Both the position numbers and the translations under genes were made by a program. DNA of 64,000 nt, taken from assembly GCF_000317475.1 (NCBI RefSeq), contig NC_019729.1, positions 7,289,445-7,353,444 of the forward strand, written 5' to 3'. Of this stretch, positions 1-8,367 are shown one piece after another (within the stretch, counting starts at the first letter, position 1; every line of letters begins with the position of its first letter). The DNA comes from Oscillatoria nigro-viridis PCC 7112 (lineage in GTDB: Bacteria > Cyanobacteriota > Cyanobacteriia > Cyanobacteriales > Microcoleaceae). The notes under the pieces were generated by a model. The model did no database searches and was not told the origin of the DNA. It was given only the letters and a program-made list of their open reading frames with translations.

Positions 1-813
1 CGAGTCTATTTTACGAGCCAGGACGATCGCCTCAGCGAACTTTTGCGGAGTTCCGTCCTTCGCCAAATCTCTAGCCTCTTGCAAGCGCTGCCAGCCGTTT
101 CTTTCCAAAGAAATCTGCTGGATCAGCTCGTTGTAACGCTTCTGACTCCAGAAAATATTTTCCAGCTTAAATAGAGCTTGAGCATAATCCCAGGCTTTCC
201 TTAAATCCTCACTTTTCAAAGCTGCTAGGGCTGTATCGTAGAGTTTTTGGCCCTCCTGCCAATTTTTTTCCCAAGCAGTCACAGCCTCTTCTACCTCGGG
301 GTAAGACGGACTGGTTTTCGGAATTTTCGCCACAATCTCCAGAGCGCCTTTCAAATCGCCCAGTTCAATTTTTGCCCTCGCAAATGCCAGAATGGCTTTC
401 GACCATTCCCCTATCAAATGTTGACCTTGCGAGTATAGCGGATGTTCTTTCGGCCAAGCCTGCACCAATGCCATTGCCGATTCTAGCTGTTCTAGCTTGC
501 CCGACTTAGCAGCTTGTTGAGCGCAGTAAAGTCGCTCTCCATCCGCCGCCAGCGGCGACAGTTGCTGGCAATTCGGCGGTGGCGGCATCGTCAGCAACCA
601 CAGAAATGCAGCGGCACCGGTTACTCCAAATCCCACCAGGAGACTCAGCCAGATAAGCTGCCACTGCCAAAAAGTTCTTTTTCCCTCGGTCGGCCCGGCC
701 GTTACGAAGGAACTCGCATCGCCTGTCGCCTCTGCACTGAACTGTGCCGTCGGTTTGGGGGATGGGTTGTATTGCGGTGGTGTGTGGAATTGGTCAGATT
801 GTCGTCTCGCCAT
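1..813 (-). CDS. Membrane-anchored alpha-helical repeat protein, C-terminus missing
   Basis: Open reading frame on the minus strand running off the left edge; 271 residues are visible. It begins with about 45 polar, Pro/Gln/Ser-rich residues, then one hydrophobic membrane segment at about residues 52-75 (LIWLSLLVGFGVTGAAAFLW), then an Ala/Glu/Lys-rich region with TPR-like helical periodicity. Cyanobacterial proteins of this build are often loosely labelled chromosome segregation ATPase, but no ATPase motif is visible here. The predicted topology is a short cytoplasmic tail, one membrane pass and a helical domain. The start ATG (813) is preferred; an in-frame GTG lies 27 bases upstream. Function unknown. 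Confidence 0.75.
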   Translation of the reverse strand, partial: MARRQSDQFHTPPQYNPSPKPTAQFSAEATGDASSFVTAGPTEGKRTFWQWQLIWLSLLVGFGVTGAAAFLWLLTMPPPPNCQQLSPLAADGERLYCAQQAAKSGKLEQLESAMALVQAWPKEHPLYSQGQHLIGEWSKAILAFARAKIELGDLKGALEIVAKIPKTSPSYPEVEEAVTAWEKNWQEGQKLYDTALAALKSEDLRKAWDYAQALFKLENIFWSQKRYNELIQQISLERNGWQRLQEARDLAKDGTPQKFAEAIVLARKIDS

Positions 814-1549
814 TACTTCAGCCTGTCCTGTAATGCGCACTCTTCACGTGACACTCCCACATCAAATCATAGATTGTGATGTCGGCTTCTAACTCCTGTT
901 AAGGAGATCGAGAACTTCCTTCAAGGTACTGGCAATCTTTCCCTCTACGGCGTTTTATAGTGAGGTTTGTGTCTGGCCCCACTGGTTGCTTCCGAGTATT
1001 TTAGGCTCTCGAAGCACGTAAATCATACCAGTTATCAAACAGTTATTGACAGATCCCGGGGCCGTTTAGCAGAAAAAACAGTATAAAGCCCCGTCTGTCG
1101 ATCGATTTTAGATTTTAGATTTTAGATTTTAGATTTTAGAATTGACTCTGCACATGAATTGGGGGAGGGATTCAACTAAGCTCTCCTATTAAATCCGGGT
1201 CTGAAATTCCCCGATCGGACTCAGCGGTTGAAACCCCAATTACACAAACTTTGCTCCACTCCAAGCCGATTAAAAAATAAAGGGGGTATTAAAGCCGGAT
1301 TTGGTCTACACTTTGTACCTGGAGGGGGTAGGATTGATTTTTTGGGTTTAGTCGTAAATTTTATTCCCGATCGCCAAACTTGCCGATCGAGTTTCATTTT
1401 TCTGTTTTCATTTTTTTAGACTGTGCCGAATTCCGGCTGGCGACGGCAAAAAAACCGATCGAGCGCAGCTAAATACTTAAATCATTTTATACGACCGACA
1501 GGCCGAGCGCAAAGATCGGTTTTGCTTCCAACAGCCGGTGCTGTATCCG
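814..1549. other. Intergenic region with a heptamer repeat tract
   Basis: About 735 bases without a supported gene between two minus-strand genes. It holds a tandem GATTTTA tract (1104-1138) and otherwise T-rich sequence with stop codons in all frames. No RNA gene was recognised. The promoter of the left-edge gene should lie in its left part. Confidence 0.5.
1104..1138. repeat. Tandem heptamer GATTTTA, five perfect copies (STRR)
   Basis: Five exact consecutive 7-base units. The same unit recurs at 21151, 28227, 32240 and 34104, generally next to a shared flanking motif (CAATCGATTTTA, then CCCCACnGATAAAT). It belongs to the short tandemly repeated repetitive sequences known from filamentous cyanobacteria. 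Confidence 0.9.
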
Positions 1550-2017
1550 TTACGAAGCCTTTGGCGCATCGCTGACACTCGATGCTTCTTGCGTGGCGGA
1601 CTCTGCCGCTCGATATCCGTAGAAATCTATCCGGTAGTCTACAATTTTGACACCTGTTTGCTCTTGGATGAGCTCGATCAAGTCGATCGGCAGTTCCACA
1701 TGAACGTCCAGAATCTGAGCCGTATCAAGACAATTGACGTGAGAGTGAGAGTCGCTGACATTGCCGTACAAGCGTCCCTCCGAGCGTTCTATGCACTCAA
1801 TAATCCTTTCTCTCGACAAAGCTTCTAGATTTTGATACACAGAAGTATGACCGATCGAATGCGCTTGTTTGTTGAGGCGATCGTAAATTTCGCGAGCGGA
1901 GAGGTGTTCTTTTGCCTCCCACAAAAGTTCTAGAATCAATCGACGCTGGCGGCTCAAGCGCATTCCTATCGCCTGACAGCGGTTTAAAGCATCTTCTAAT
2001 GAACGAATTTGTTTCAC
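1550..2017 (-). CDS. Fur-family transcriptional regulator (FurC/PerR-like)
   Basis: 155 residues with the Fur winged helix: recognition region with GHTSVYQNLEALSRE at about residues 56-70. The metal-binding segment is reduced to DSHSHVNCLDT (about 89-99): histidines 91 and 93 are kept, but neither of the two CXXC structural-zinc pairs of classic Fur is present. This argues against Zur or canonical Fur and fits a peroxide-sensing PerR/FurC-type paralogue, which is an inference. The C-terminal tail (about 130-155) is Ser/Ala-rich. Start is GTG at 2017 behind AAGG. Such regulators repress peroxide-defence genes; sulfiredoxin and dps lie 9 kb away, but no operator could be assigned. Confidence 0.85.
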   Translation of the reverse strand: MKQIRSLEDALNRCQAIGMRLSRQRRLILELLWEAKEHLSAREIYDRLNKQAHSIGHTSVYQNLEALSRERIIECIERSEGRLYGNVSDSHSHVNCLDTAQILDVHVELPIDLIELIQEQTGVKIVDYRIDFYGYRAAESATQEASSVSDAPKAS

Positions 2018-2244
2018 AGCTACCGCCTTATAAAGCCTGCTCGATTTTTAATTCTGGTACAATATTGCACGCCTACATATCCACTAATTCTAACGCAGGG
2101 TTGCCCAACAGTAGAAGGTAGAGGGCAAAAATCTCGAATGAGTGAATTTTTTCGAGTTGCTGCGAGGGCGGGCGGCTGCCAGCACCCACCATAAATTTCT
2201 CCCCCTCAGAAATATTGCTTTGACCAAAAAATGGGTTTCAAGCC

Positions 2245-2262
2245 TCGCCCATAAGCGGGCGA
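2245..2262 (+). repeat. Left-end hairpin of the IS605-type element
   Basis: Perfect 6-bp stem TCGCCC / GGGCGA with loop ATAAGC, followed by a T-run, 43 bases before the apparent original tnpB start. Subterminal hairpins of this kind are recognised by TnpA-type transposases in the IS200/IS605 superfamily. Confidence 0.6.
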
Positions 2263-2992
2263 CTTTTTTGTGCTAGACTATTGCCGTAGAGTTTTTCCAC
2301 GTCAAACGATCGTTCTGGAATTTAAAGTCAAAGGAAAAACAACTCAATACGCTGCAATAGATGAGGCGATTAGAACGGCTCAGTTTGTCCGCGTGCGACG
2401 TGAAAGTCGTGTGTAGGTGCATCAGCACTAAAGACTGAGGAGCCGTCTCCTCTATGGGACTCCTTCCCCATATTCCCATGTAAAAGGGTCAAGTACCCCG
2501 CCTACCGAGATAGTAAGTAATGAAACTAAGGGAATGCAAGGCACAAAAGCTGGAATACGGACAGCTCGTTTGATATATCCGGCAAGGGAAAGGGAGGTAA
2601 GGGTTAACGAAAGTGAATCATCGTAAGCTCCGTGAAATGACAATGGCGAAATGAGCTGATACGCCATGCCAAAAGGCAAGCAGGTAAGTCGTTGAAGTTC
2701 GGACATCAACGATGAAGGAGTAAAACCCCTGTCGGAGTATAGATGGAACCCGAACCTCTCGCAGGTCACATACACGAAACACGGTAAACCCCACTAGCTC
2801 TTGGGTAAGGTCGAAAGCCCAAGTAGGTCAACCGTAAGGAAGACGGAACTGCCGAGGGGGTAAAGGATGCCAGAAAAAGCGAAAGCCAAGGGTAACGCCC
2901 TGGATAGGGGTTCAAAATTTGCCTCTCACCAAAAGGTGGCAGACTTCTGGTAGGTCTTCAGCGATAAATCAAAGTAAAGGAATTGAACCGAC

Positions 2993-4693
2993 GTGAAAGA
3001 TAGGGTCAGTAATGACATCGGAACGAAGGAACCGTTGAGAACATGGGAATCCATCAACTGGAAACTTGTGAATAGACGGATTAAAAACCTGAGACGGAGA
3101 ATTTATCGAGCAACCCAGAACGGACAGTGGAATAAGGTTCGCAGCCTTATGAAACTGATGATATGTAGCTACTCCAACCTACTACTGTCAGTGCGGAGAG
3201 TAACTCAAGAAAACGAGGGGAAAAAGACGGCTGGCATAGACGGTCAGACGGCAACCACCCCCTCCGAAAGAGTAAAACTCGTCAAAGAAATGAAGGATTA
3301 CACCCTGTGGAAAGCTCAACCCGCTAGAAGGGTATATATTCCAAAAGCCAATGGAAAACAAAGACCATTAGGGATTCCAACAGTTAAAAACCGTATAGCA
3401 CAAGCAGTAATCAAGAATGCACTGGAACCTAGTTGGGAAGCCCGAATGGAGGGTAGCAGCTACGGTTTCAGACCAGGTAGAAGCTGTCATGATGCCATAG
3501 AACACTCTTGGATTCGCCTTAATAAACAAGGGAATGACAGGTGGGTATTAGACGCAGATATCAAAGGCGCATTCGACAACATCAGCCACAACTTCATACT
3601 CAAAACTATTGGAGAAATACCAGGCAGAGAGTTAATTAAACAGTGGCTGAAAGCAGGTTATGTAGAATCTGAGATATTCCACGAAACGAAAAGCGGAACA
3701 CCACAAGGGGGGATAATCTCACCCCTTTTAGCTAATATAGCGCTGGACGGAATAGAACAATTCCTAAGTCAATTTAAGAAAAGGCAAGGGAAGAACAAGT
3801 CTCCTAGAGCGCCTAAATATGGATTTGTCAGATACGCTGACGACTTAATTATCACCGCCGAAACAAAAGAGGATATTGAGGAAATAATTCCCTCGGTAAA
3901 GGAACTCCTCAAGACAAGAGGACTGGAATTAAATGAGGACAAAACCAATATTGTTCATATAGAACAAGGATTCAACTTTCTGGGATTTAATGTCCGACAC
4001 TTCCAGGAAAGCTGTCTAGTAAAACCTCAAAAGGAAAAAGTCAAACTATTCCTTAGAGAAATTCGGGAATGGCTAAAAACCAATAAACACGCCAGCCCGG
4101 AAGCAGTTATCCAATACCTAAACCCCCGAATCAGGGGGTGGGGAAACTACTATAAGCACGGGGTAAGTAGCGAAGTGTTCAGCTATGTTGACCACCAAAT
4201 TTTTCAGGCAATCTGGAAATGGTCACTAAGCAGACATCCAAACAAGGGGAAGAAGTGGGTGGCAGGAAAGTATTTCATCACTGTCAATGGCAGGAAATGG
4301 AACTTTCATGCAGCAGTTGAAGACAGAAATGGGAGGAAGAAAAACCTAATCCTAACGAAACTCGGAGACTTACCAATAACCCGCCACGTCAAAATCAAAG
4401 GAACGGCGTCCCCTGATGACCCCAACCTTACCGAATACTGGGAAAAACGTAGAACTAACTACGGAAAAACATATTTTGCCAAAGGTTCAAAGCTATTCAA
4501 TGTAGCCCAGAGCCAAAGCTGGAGATGCCCCGTATGCGGTGAACACCTGTTCAATGGAGAAAAGCTACACACCCACCACAAAATGCAAGTGAAAGATGGG
4601 GGAACTAATAGGGAAAACAACCTAGTCCACCTACACCTCACCTGCCACAAGCACGTACATACGGGTAAAAGTTCTGAGGTTCTGGAGGCTTGA
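2993..4693 (+). CDS. ltrA: Group II intron reverse transcriptase/maturase with HNH endonuclease
   Basis: 566 residues, full length for this class. An N-terminal RT0-like region is followed by RT blocks including GIDGQTA, YIPKANGKQRPLGIPT, and the catalytic YADD in FVRYADDLIITAE (about 280-292). Next come the maturase X domain (about 350-450) and a C-terminal HNH endonuclease zinc module with CPVC (about 515), HTHHK and CHKHVH. The protein should promote splicing of the intron RNA and retrohoming by target-primed reverse transcription. Start is GTG at 2993 with a weak upstream AAAGG. The stop codon TGA (4691-4693) overlaps the first bases of domain V, a compact arrangement. No frameshift is seen. 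Confidence 0.95.
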   Translation: MKDRVSNDIGTKEPLRTWESINWKLVNRRIKNLRRRIYRATQNGQWNKVRSLMKLMICSYSNLLLSVRRVTQENEGKKTAGIDGQTATTPSERVKLVKEMKDYTLWKAQPARRVYIPKANGKQRPLGIPTVKNRIAQAVIKNALEPSWEARMEGSSYGFRPGRSCHDAIEHSWIRLNKQGNDRWVLDADIKGAFDNISHNFILKTIGEIPGRELIKQWLKAGYVESEIFHETKSGTPQGGIISPLLANIALDGIEQFLSQFKKRQGKNKSPRAPKYGFVRYADDLIITAETKEDIEEIIPSVKELLKTRGLELNEDKTNIVHIEQGFNFLGFNVRHFQESCLVKPQKEKVKLFLREIREWLKTNKHASPEAVIQYLNPRIRGWGNYYKHGVSSEVFSYVDHQIFQAIWKWSLSRHPNKGKKWVAGKYFITVNGRKWNFHAAVEDRNGRKKNLILTKLGDLPITRHVKIKGTASPDDPNLTEYWEKRRTNYGKTYFAKGSKLFNVAQSQSWRCPVCGEHLFNGEKLHTHHKMQVKDGGTNRENNLVHLHLTCHKHVHTGKSSEVLEA

Positions 4694-4725
4694 GCCGTAT
4701 GATGCGAAAGTGTCAAGTACGGTTC
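4692..4725 (+). other. Group II intron domain V
   Basis: 34-nt catalytic hairpin: GAGCCGTATG pairs with CAAGTACGGTTC around a GCGAAAGT (GNRA) tip, with the typical 2-nt bulge. It is the most conserved ribozyme part and supports an active intron. Confidence 0.92.
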
Positions 4726-5877
4726 TTAGGGGGGAGAGATGCGGCGACGTATGCTCTCCTACCCGACAACAAGTGCATCCGTTACTGGATGGACAACAGA
4801 GGCATTGGGCAGAAAGAGCTTTATCGCTACAATACAGCGCTGAGGGCTGAATTTCCGTTTGTCAAAACTTTGAATTCCCATGCTTGTCAAGCCTCGGTTG
4901 AGCGGGCTTATAATTCAATTGCTCGGTTTTACGACAATTGCAAGCGCCAGGTTCCCGGTCAAAAAGGCTATCCAAAGTTTAAGAAAAACTTTCGTTCAGT
5001 TGAGTACAAAACTTCGGGGTGGGCGCTTTCTGAGACGCGCAAGCAAATTACCTTTACCGACAAAAAGGGTATTGGCAAGTTGAAACTGAAAGGGACTTGG
5101 GATTTAAACTTCTACCAAATAGACCAAATCAAGAGGGTGAGATTAGTTCGCCGTGCTGACGGTTACTACGTCCAATTTGTAATAAGGCTCGATTTCCAGG
5201 TCGATACAAATTCCACAGGTAGAACAATCGGTTTAGATGTTGGACTCAAAGAATTCTATACCGATAGCAACGGTCATAGCGAACCGAACCCTAGATTTTA
5301 CAGAAAAAGTGAGAAGCGGTTGAAGTCTCGACAGCGCCGGGTTTCTCGCAAAAAGAAAGGTTCTACCAATCGAAAGAAAGCCATTAATCGATTAGGGCGA
5401 GCACACCTCAAAATAAGTAGGCAGCGTCAAGAACACGCTAAGAAAATAGCGCGTTGCGTAATCCAATCTAACGATTTGGTCGCCTAGGTCGACTTGAGGA
5501 TTAGAAACCTGGTTAAAAACCATTGTCTTGCCAAGTCGATTAATGATGCAGGTTGGTATCAATTCAGGAAATGGTTAGAGCATTTTGGAATTAAACTTGG
5601 GAAAATAACGGTAGCTGTTAACCCTGCGTACACTACTCAAAACTGCTCTAACTGTGGCACGGTCGTAAAAAAATCTCTATCTACTAGAACCCACATTTGC
5701 GAATGTGGACTTGAATTAGATAGAGATTGGAATGCGGCTAGAAATATCCTGAATCTAGCCTTGGGTACTACAGGTCATGTAGGAACCTGGATTTTAAATC
5801 CGAACGCTTCGGGAGATTCGACCTCTACTCAGGCTGGAGAAATCTTGTCTGGGCAAGTTGAGTCAATGAACGAAGAA

Positions 5878-5907
5878 TCCTCACGCCTTTAGGCCCAGGA
5901 GTGTCAA
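5878..5907 (+). repeat. Right-end hairpin of the IS605-type element
   Basis: The sequence TCCTCACGCC, TTTAG, GCCCAGGAGTGTCAA forms an imperfect stem overlapping the last tnpB codons. Ends of this form close many cyanobacterial TnpB elements and overlap the 3' end of the guide RNA. Confidence 0.6.
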
Positions 5908-5930
5908 TCTATCTTCTACTGCCAAAACTC

Positions 5931-6890
5931 CTAGTTCGAGGATTTGATGGCGTTAACCAGTAACTTGGCGATTTCCGAGAGTTGCTTTTTGTTGAAAGTT
6001 TTGAGCAAAAGCTTGACTACCGCCTTCGGTTCGGCGGGAAGTGCTACTTGCTTCGACGCTGCGGCTGGGGCTGCTGCGGGGCTTGCCTCTGCTGGTTTTG
6101 GGCTTGCTGCCAAAAGTAGCAAATTTTTACTCGGAACGATCGTCTTGACTTTCCCCACTTGTACTAAATCGCCAGCTTCCTTGAGTTCTTTGATAATCAG
6201 CGGAGCTAAGACTTTATAAGAGTTTTTGGGATTGACGATCGCCGCTCTAGCGGTTTTTACTAAATTTTGCCAAGTCTCTATTTTACCTCCCAACTTATAG
6301 AGGCGAACGCACACAGCCGTCAACTCAGAGCGACTAGCAGCCGATTCTTTCTGCTTGAACACCTGCAACATTTCTTTGAGTAAAGTCATCACTTCAACAG
6401 CAAAATTCGCCGGTACGGCGCCCGCTGTTGGAGCGGCGGGGGTACCAGACCCAGCAGCCTGCACTTTGCCCGACGCCAATTTATTGAGGTGAGTTTCCAG
6501 TTGAGCAAAAACAGGCATAACCTGGTGCACGAGTTTTTCTCCCTCCTCATTCCTCAAGCCGAAAGGCCCCTCCAGTCGCCCCAGCAAGTCCTTAAGCGTA
6601 TCAACTCCCTTTAAAAATAGGGATTCTGCCGTTTGGTCAACCTGCTTGACGGGCCCGTCCTTGAGCACCTTAAAACAATCTTCCAAGCGGTGAGCGGTTG
6701 TTTTAATACTATCTAAGCCGAGCATAGCCGCCCCTCCTTTCACGGAATGGGCGGCTCGAAACATCTCTTGGACGCTTTCGGGGTCTTTCATCGTGGACTT
6801 CAAATCCACTAAACCATTTTCTAGAGTATCGAGGTGCTCCTTAGCCTCCTCTATAAACAAACGCATAATTCGGTCTTGCTGATCTGACAC
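5931..6890 (-). CDS. Hpt-domain phosphotransfer protein
   Basis: 319 residues from a GTG start at 6890, chosen because AGGAGG lies six bases upstream; a longer frame to 6989 exists without such a site. The N-terminal histidine phosphotransfer domain (about 1-110) has the phosphorylatable His48 in AAHSVKGGAAMLG. A Pro/Ala-rich linker follows (about 155-170), then a helical middle part, a second Ala/Pro linker (about 260-285) and a short helical C-terminus ending in KQLSEIAKLLVNAIKSSN. No CheA kinase or CheW domain is present, so it is a relay component, not a kinase. The cognate kinase is not in the window. The downstream neighbour is an insertion sequence; the gene looks intact. Confidence 0.85.
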   Translation of the reverse strand: MSDQQDRIMRLFIEEAKEHLDTLENGLVDLKSTMKDPESVQEMFRAAHSVKGGAAMLGLDSIKTTAHRLEDCFKVLKDGPVKQVDQTAESLFLKGVDTLKDLLGRLEGPFGLRNEEGEKLVHQVMPVFAQLETHLNKLASGKVQAAGSGTPAAPTAGAVPANFAVEVMTLLKEMLQVFKQKESAASRSELTAVCVRLYKLGGKIETWQNLVKTARAAIVNPKNSYKVLAPLIIKELKEAGDLVQVGKVKTIVPSKNLLLLAASPKPAEASPAAAPAAASKQVALPAEPKAVVKLLLKTFNKKQLSEIAKLLVNAIKSSN

Positions 6891-7071
6891 GACAGTCCTC
6901 CTAACAATCTGTGCACCCTCCAGAAAGCACCCTGTTCGCGGGAGAAAACGCGACTCCTGCCCAGAGTCGGAAGCTCCCATGCAAAACATTCTAGCCTGCC
7001 TCAGCTAGCAGACTCAAAATACGGGTCTCAGGGCAATCTTAGCTCTAAAACTGGTGCGGTGGAGATTGAGG

Positions 7072-7326
7072 CTAGAGTTCTGAGGGAGTATCTGGAGCGA
7101 TTTCAATGCCCATTCCTTGTTTCATCATCTGCTGATTCGTAATCAAGTCGTTTAACTCCTTGACTTCGACGCCGATGTCTTGGCAAGCCTGTTTCAGTTC
7201 CCGCTCGAAGGTGTTGAGGTCGCCTCCGTAGCCGCAAAACTTCGCGGCTGTGGCGATTCCTTGTTGGGCGTTTGCTTTGGCGCAGTCGATCAATTCAATG
7301 CCTTTGAGGGGTTGGGAGGATGCCAT
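7072..7326 (-). CDS. Small conserved cyanobacterial protein, function unknown
   Basis: 84 residues from ATG 7326 (a TTG 15 bases upstream is also possible, behind GGGAG). The protein is soluble and acidic, with a probable helical core (GIATAAKFCGYGG, FERELKQACQDIGVEVKELNDLITNQQ) and two cysteines. No catalytic motif is visible. The coding pattern (codon use, conserved-looking length, intergenic spacing) supports a real gene. It lies 181 bases upstream of the Hpt gene in the same direction. Confidence 0.6.
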   Translation of the reverse strand: MASSQPLKGIELIDCAKANAQQGIATAAKFCGYGGDLNTFERELKQACQDIGVEVKELNDLITNQQMMKQGMGIEIAPDTPSEL

Positions 7327-7520
7327 AATTTCAAACCGCAATTTATCTTTTCTCCCACTTTACCTAGAAGGTTGAGGTCGATCGATCTATCGAAAGGCAT
7401 GAAAAATCCTGCCTGTGCTGAGTGTTGCCAATTCATAGCTATTTCTATGGAATTTCCTGCGAAGATGGCAGTAGTTGAGATTTTCTAACCCTGACTGTGC
7501 CTAAATTACACTAGATTACT

Positions 7521-8204
7521 GTGAAAAATGTTTCCCAACCTAAAATGCACTGGATCTGGAGCGTCCGGCACCGCCTGTTTGTCTCTGTTCTGTTTGCTAT
7601 GGCAGTTGCTGTGTTGCTGCCGCCTGATTATCTCCCCCTGACTCGGACGCTGTGCATTTGGAACGCGGGCGCGGTCAGTTTTCTGATTTTGACTTGGATG
7701 CTGATGCTGCAAGGCACTCCCGAAATGATGCGCCACCACGCTCAGCAGTTGGATGCTGGCCGCTTAACAATCTTAAGTACGATCGTGGCAGCCGCTTGTG
7801 CTAGCTTGTTAGCTATCTTCTTCCTGCTGCGCGACACCAAAGGCCTGTCGCCTAATTTGCTTTTTCTGCACTTGGGGCTTTCTGTCCTCACAATTGTTGG
7901 GTCTTGGATGCAGGTACACACTATCTTCACCATGCACTATGCCCGCAGCTACTACAAAAACCGCAGCAAGCAGCACGGCAGCTACTCGCAGGCGGGGGGT
8001 TTGGATTTTCCGGGCGACGAGGAACCAGATTACAAAGATTTTTTATATTTCTCTTTTGGTATTGGCATGACTTGCCAAGTTGCAGACGTGCAGATCACTT
8101 CTCGTTCCACGAGGTATCTCGTGCTTTTTCACAGCGTGCTGTCGTTTTTTTTTAACACCGCTATTCTGGCTATGAGCGTCAATATTATTGCGGGATTGAG
8201 TTGA
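7521..8204 (+). CDS. DUF1345 integral membrane protein
   Basis: 227 residues with about five hydrophobic segments (about 20-35, 45-65, 80-105, 110-130, 195-225). Family signature residues include FHYARSYY-like FTMHYARSYYKNR (about 136-148) and a DFLYFSFGIGMTCQVADVQ segment (about 172-190). DUF1345 proteins are inner-membrane proteins of unknown function. The start is GTG at 7521. The gene stands alone, divergent from the small protein at 7072. Confidence 0.85.
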   Translation: MKNVSQPKMHWIWSVRHRLFVSVLFAMAVAVLLPPDYLPLTRTLCIWNAGAVSFLILTWMLMLQGTPEMMRHHAQQLDAGRLTILSTIVAAACASLLAIFFLLRDTKGLSPNLLFLHLGLSVLTIVGSWMQVHTIFTMHYARSYYKNRSKQHGSYSQAGGLDFPGDEEPDYKDFLYFSFGIGMTCQVADVQITSRSTRYLVLFHSVLSFFFNTAILAMSVNIIAGLS

Positions 8205-8367
8205 GATGATTCTGTCGCAGCGGAAAGTTTCACGCTAATAATAGTTCGACTGCTTAGATTAGATCGGGGCGGTCTATCCAAGTTATCTGTCCGAGTTGAG
8301 TATTTTAATAAAGTCCTGCTATCATTGGGATGGAGAACTAAGTATCATGGTTTAGGTGAGTTTTACA

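Larger units (their letters stand above)
2393..4767 (+). mobile_element. Group II intron with intact reverse transcriptase, inserted in tnpB
   Basis: Boundaries follow from the uninterrupted tnpB reading frame. The 5' end is GTGCGAC (group II consensus GUGYG) and the 3' end is CTACCCGAC. Domain V is a 34-nt hairpin at 4692-4725, and domain VI at 4726-4767 carries a bulged-A candidate at 4761, seven bases from the 3' splice site. A possible EBS1 (CGGACA, 2558-2563) is complementary to TGTCCG (2386-2391) in the 5' exon. Total 2375 bases with a 566-residue intron-encoded protein, so it looks complete and potentially mobile. It lies on the coding strand of tnpB, as needed for splicing to restore the message. 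Confidence 0.93.
2306..5892 (+). pseudogene. tnpB: tnpB (RNA-guided nuclease of IS605/IS1341), split by group II intron and inactivated
   Basis: Two exons, 2306-2392 and 4768-5892, join in frame (TTQYAAIDEAIRTAQFVR then NKCIRYWMDNR) to give a TnpB of about 403 residues. Three lesions are visible. The expected ATG start reads ACG (2306-2308, before ATCGTTCTG), leaving only a GTG 36 bases upstream. TAG at 5485-5487 replaces the Tyr of the conserved Y-E-D-L motif. The next codon is GTC (Val) where the RuvC-II catalytic Glu belongs. The RuvC-I Asp (IGLDVGLK), the zinc finger (NCSNCGT ... CECG) and the RuvC-III Asp (ELDRDWNAARN) remain. Even with intron splicing and stop readthrough the nuclease should be dead. 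The 3' end overlaps the right-end hairpin, where the guide (omega) RNA of active relatives is made. Confidence 0.9.
2235..5907 (+). mobile_element. IS200/IS605 superfamily (IS1341-type) element, tnpB only, carrying a group II intron
   Basis: A TnpB-only insertion sequence without tnpA. The left end has a hairpin (TCGCCC/GGGCGA, 2245-2262) and the right end has an imperfect hairpin ending in GTGTCAA (about 5878-5907), as in this superfamily. Without the 2375-base intron the element would be about 1.3 kb. It sits 23 bases past the stop codon of the Hpt-protein gene, so that gene is intact. The exact left end is uncertain by about 15 bases. The element cannot make functional TnpB (see the tnpB entry). 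Confidence 0.85.

Noticed and set aside
1228-1419. 63-codon frame in the first intergenic region
   Set aside because: T-rich translation without homology or ribosome site.
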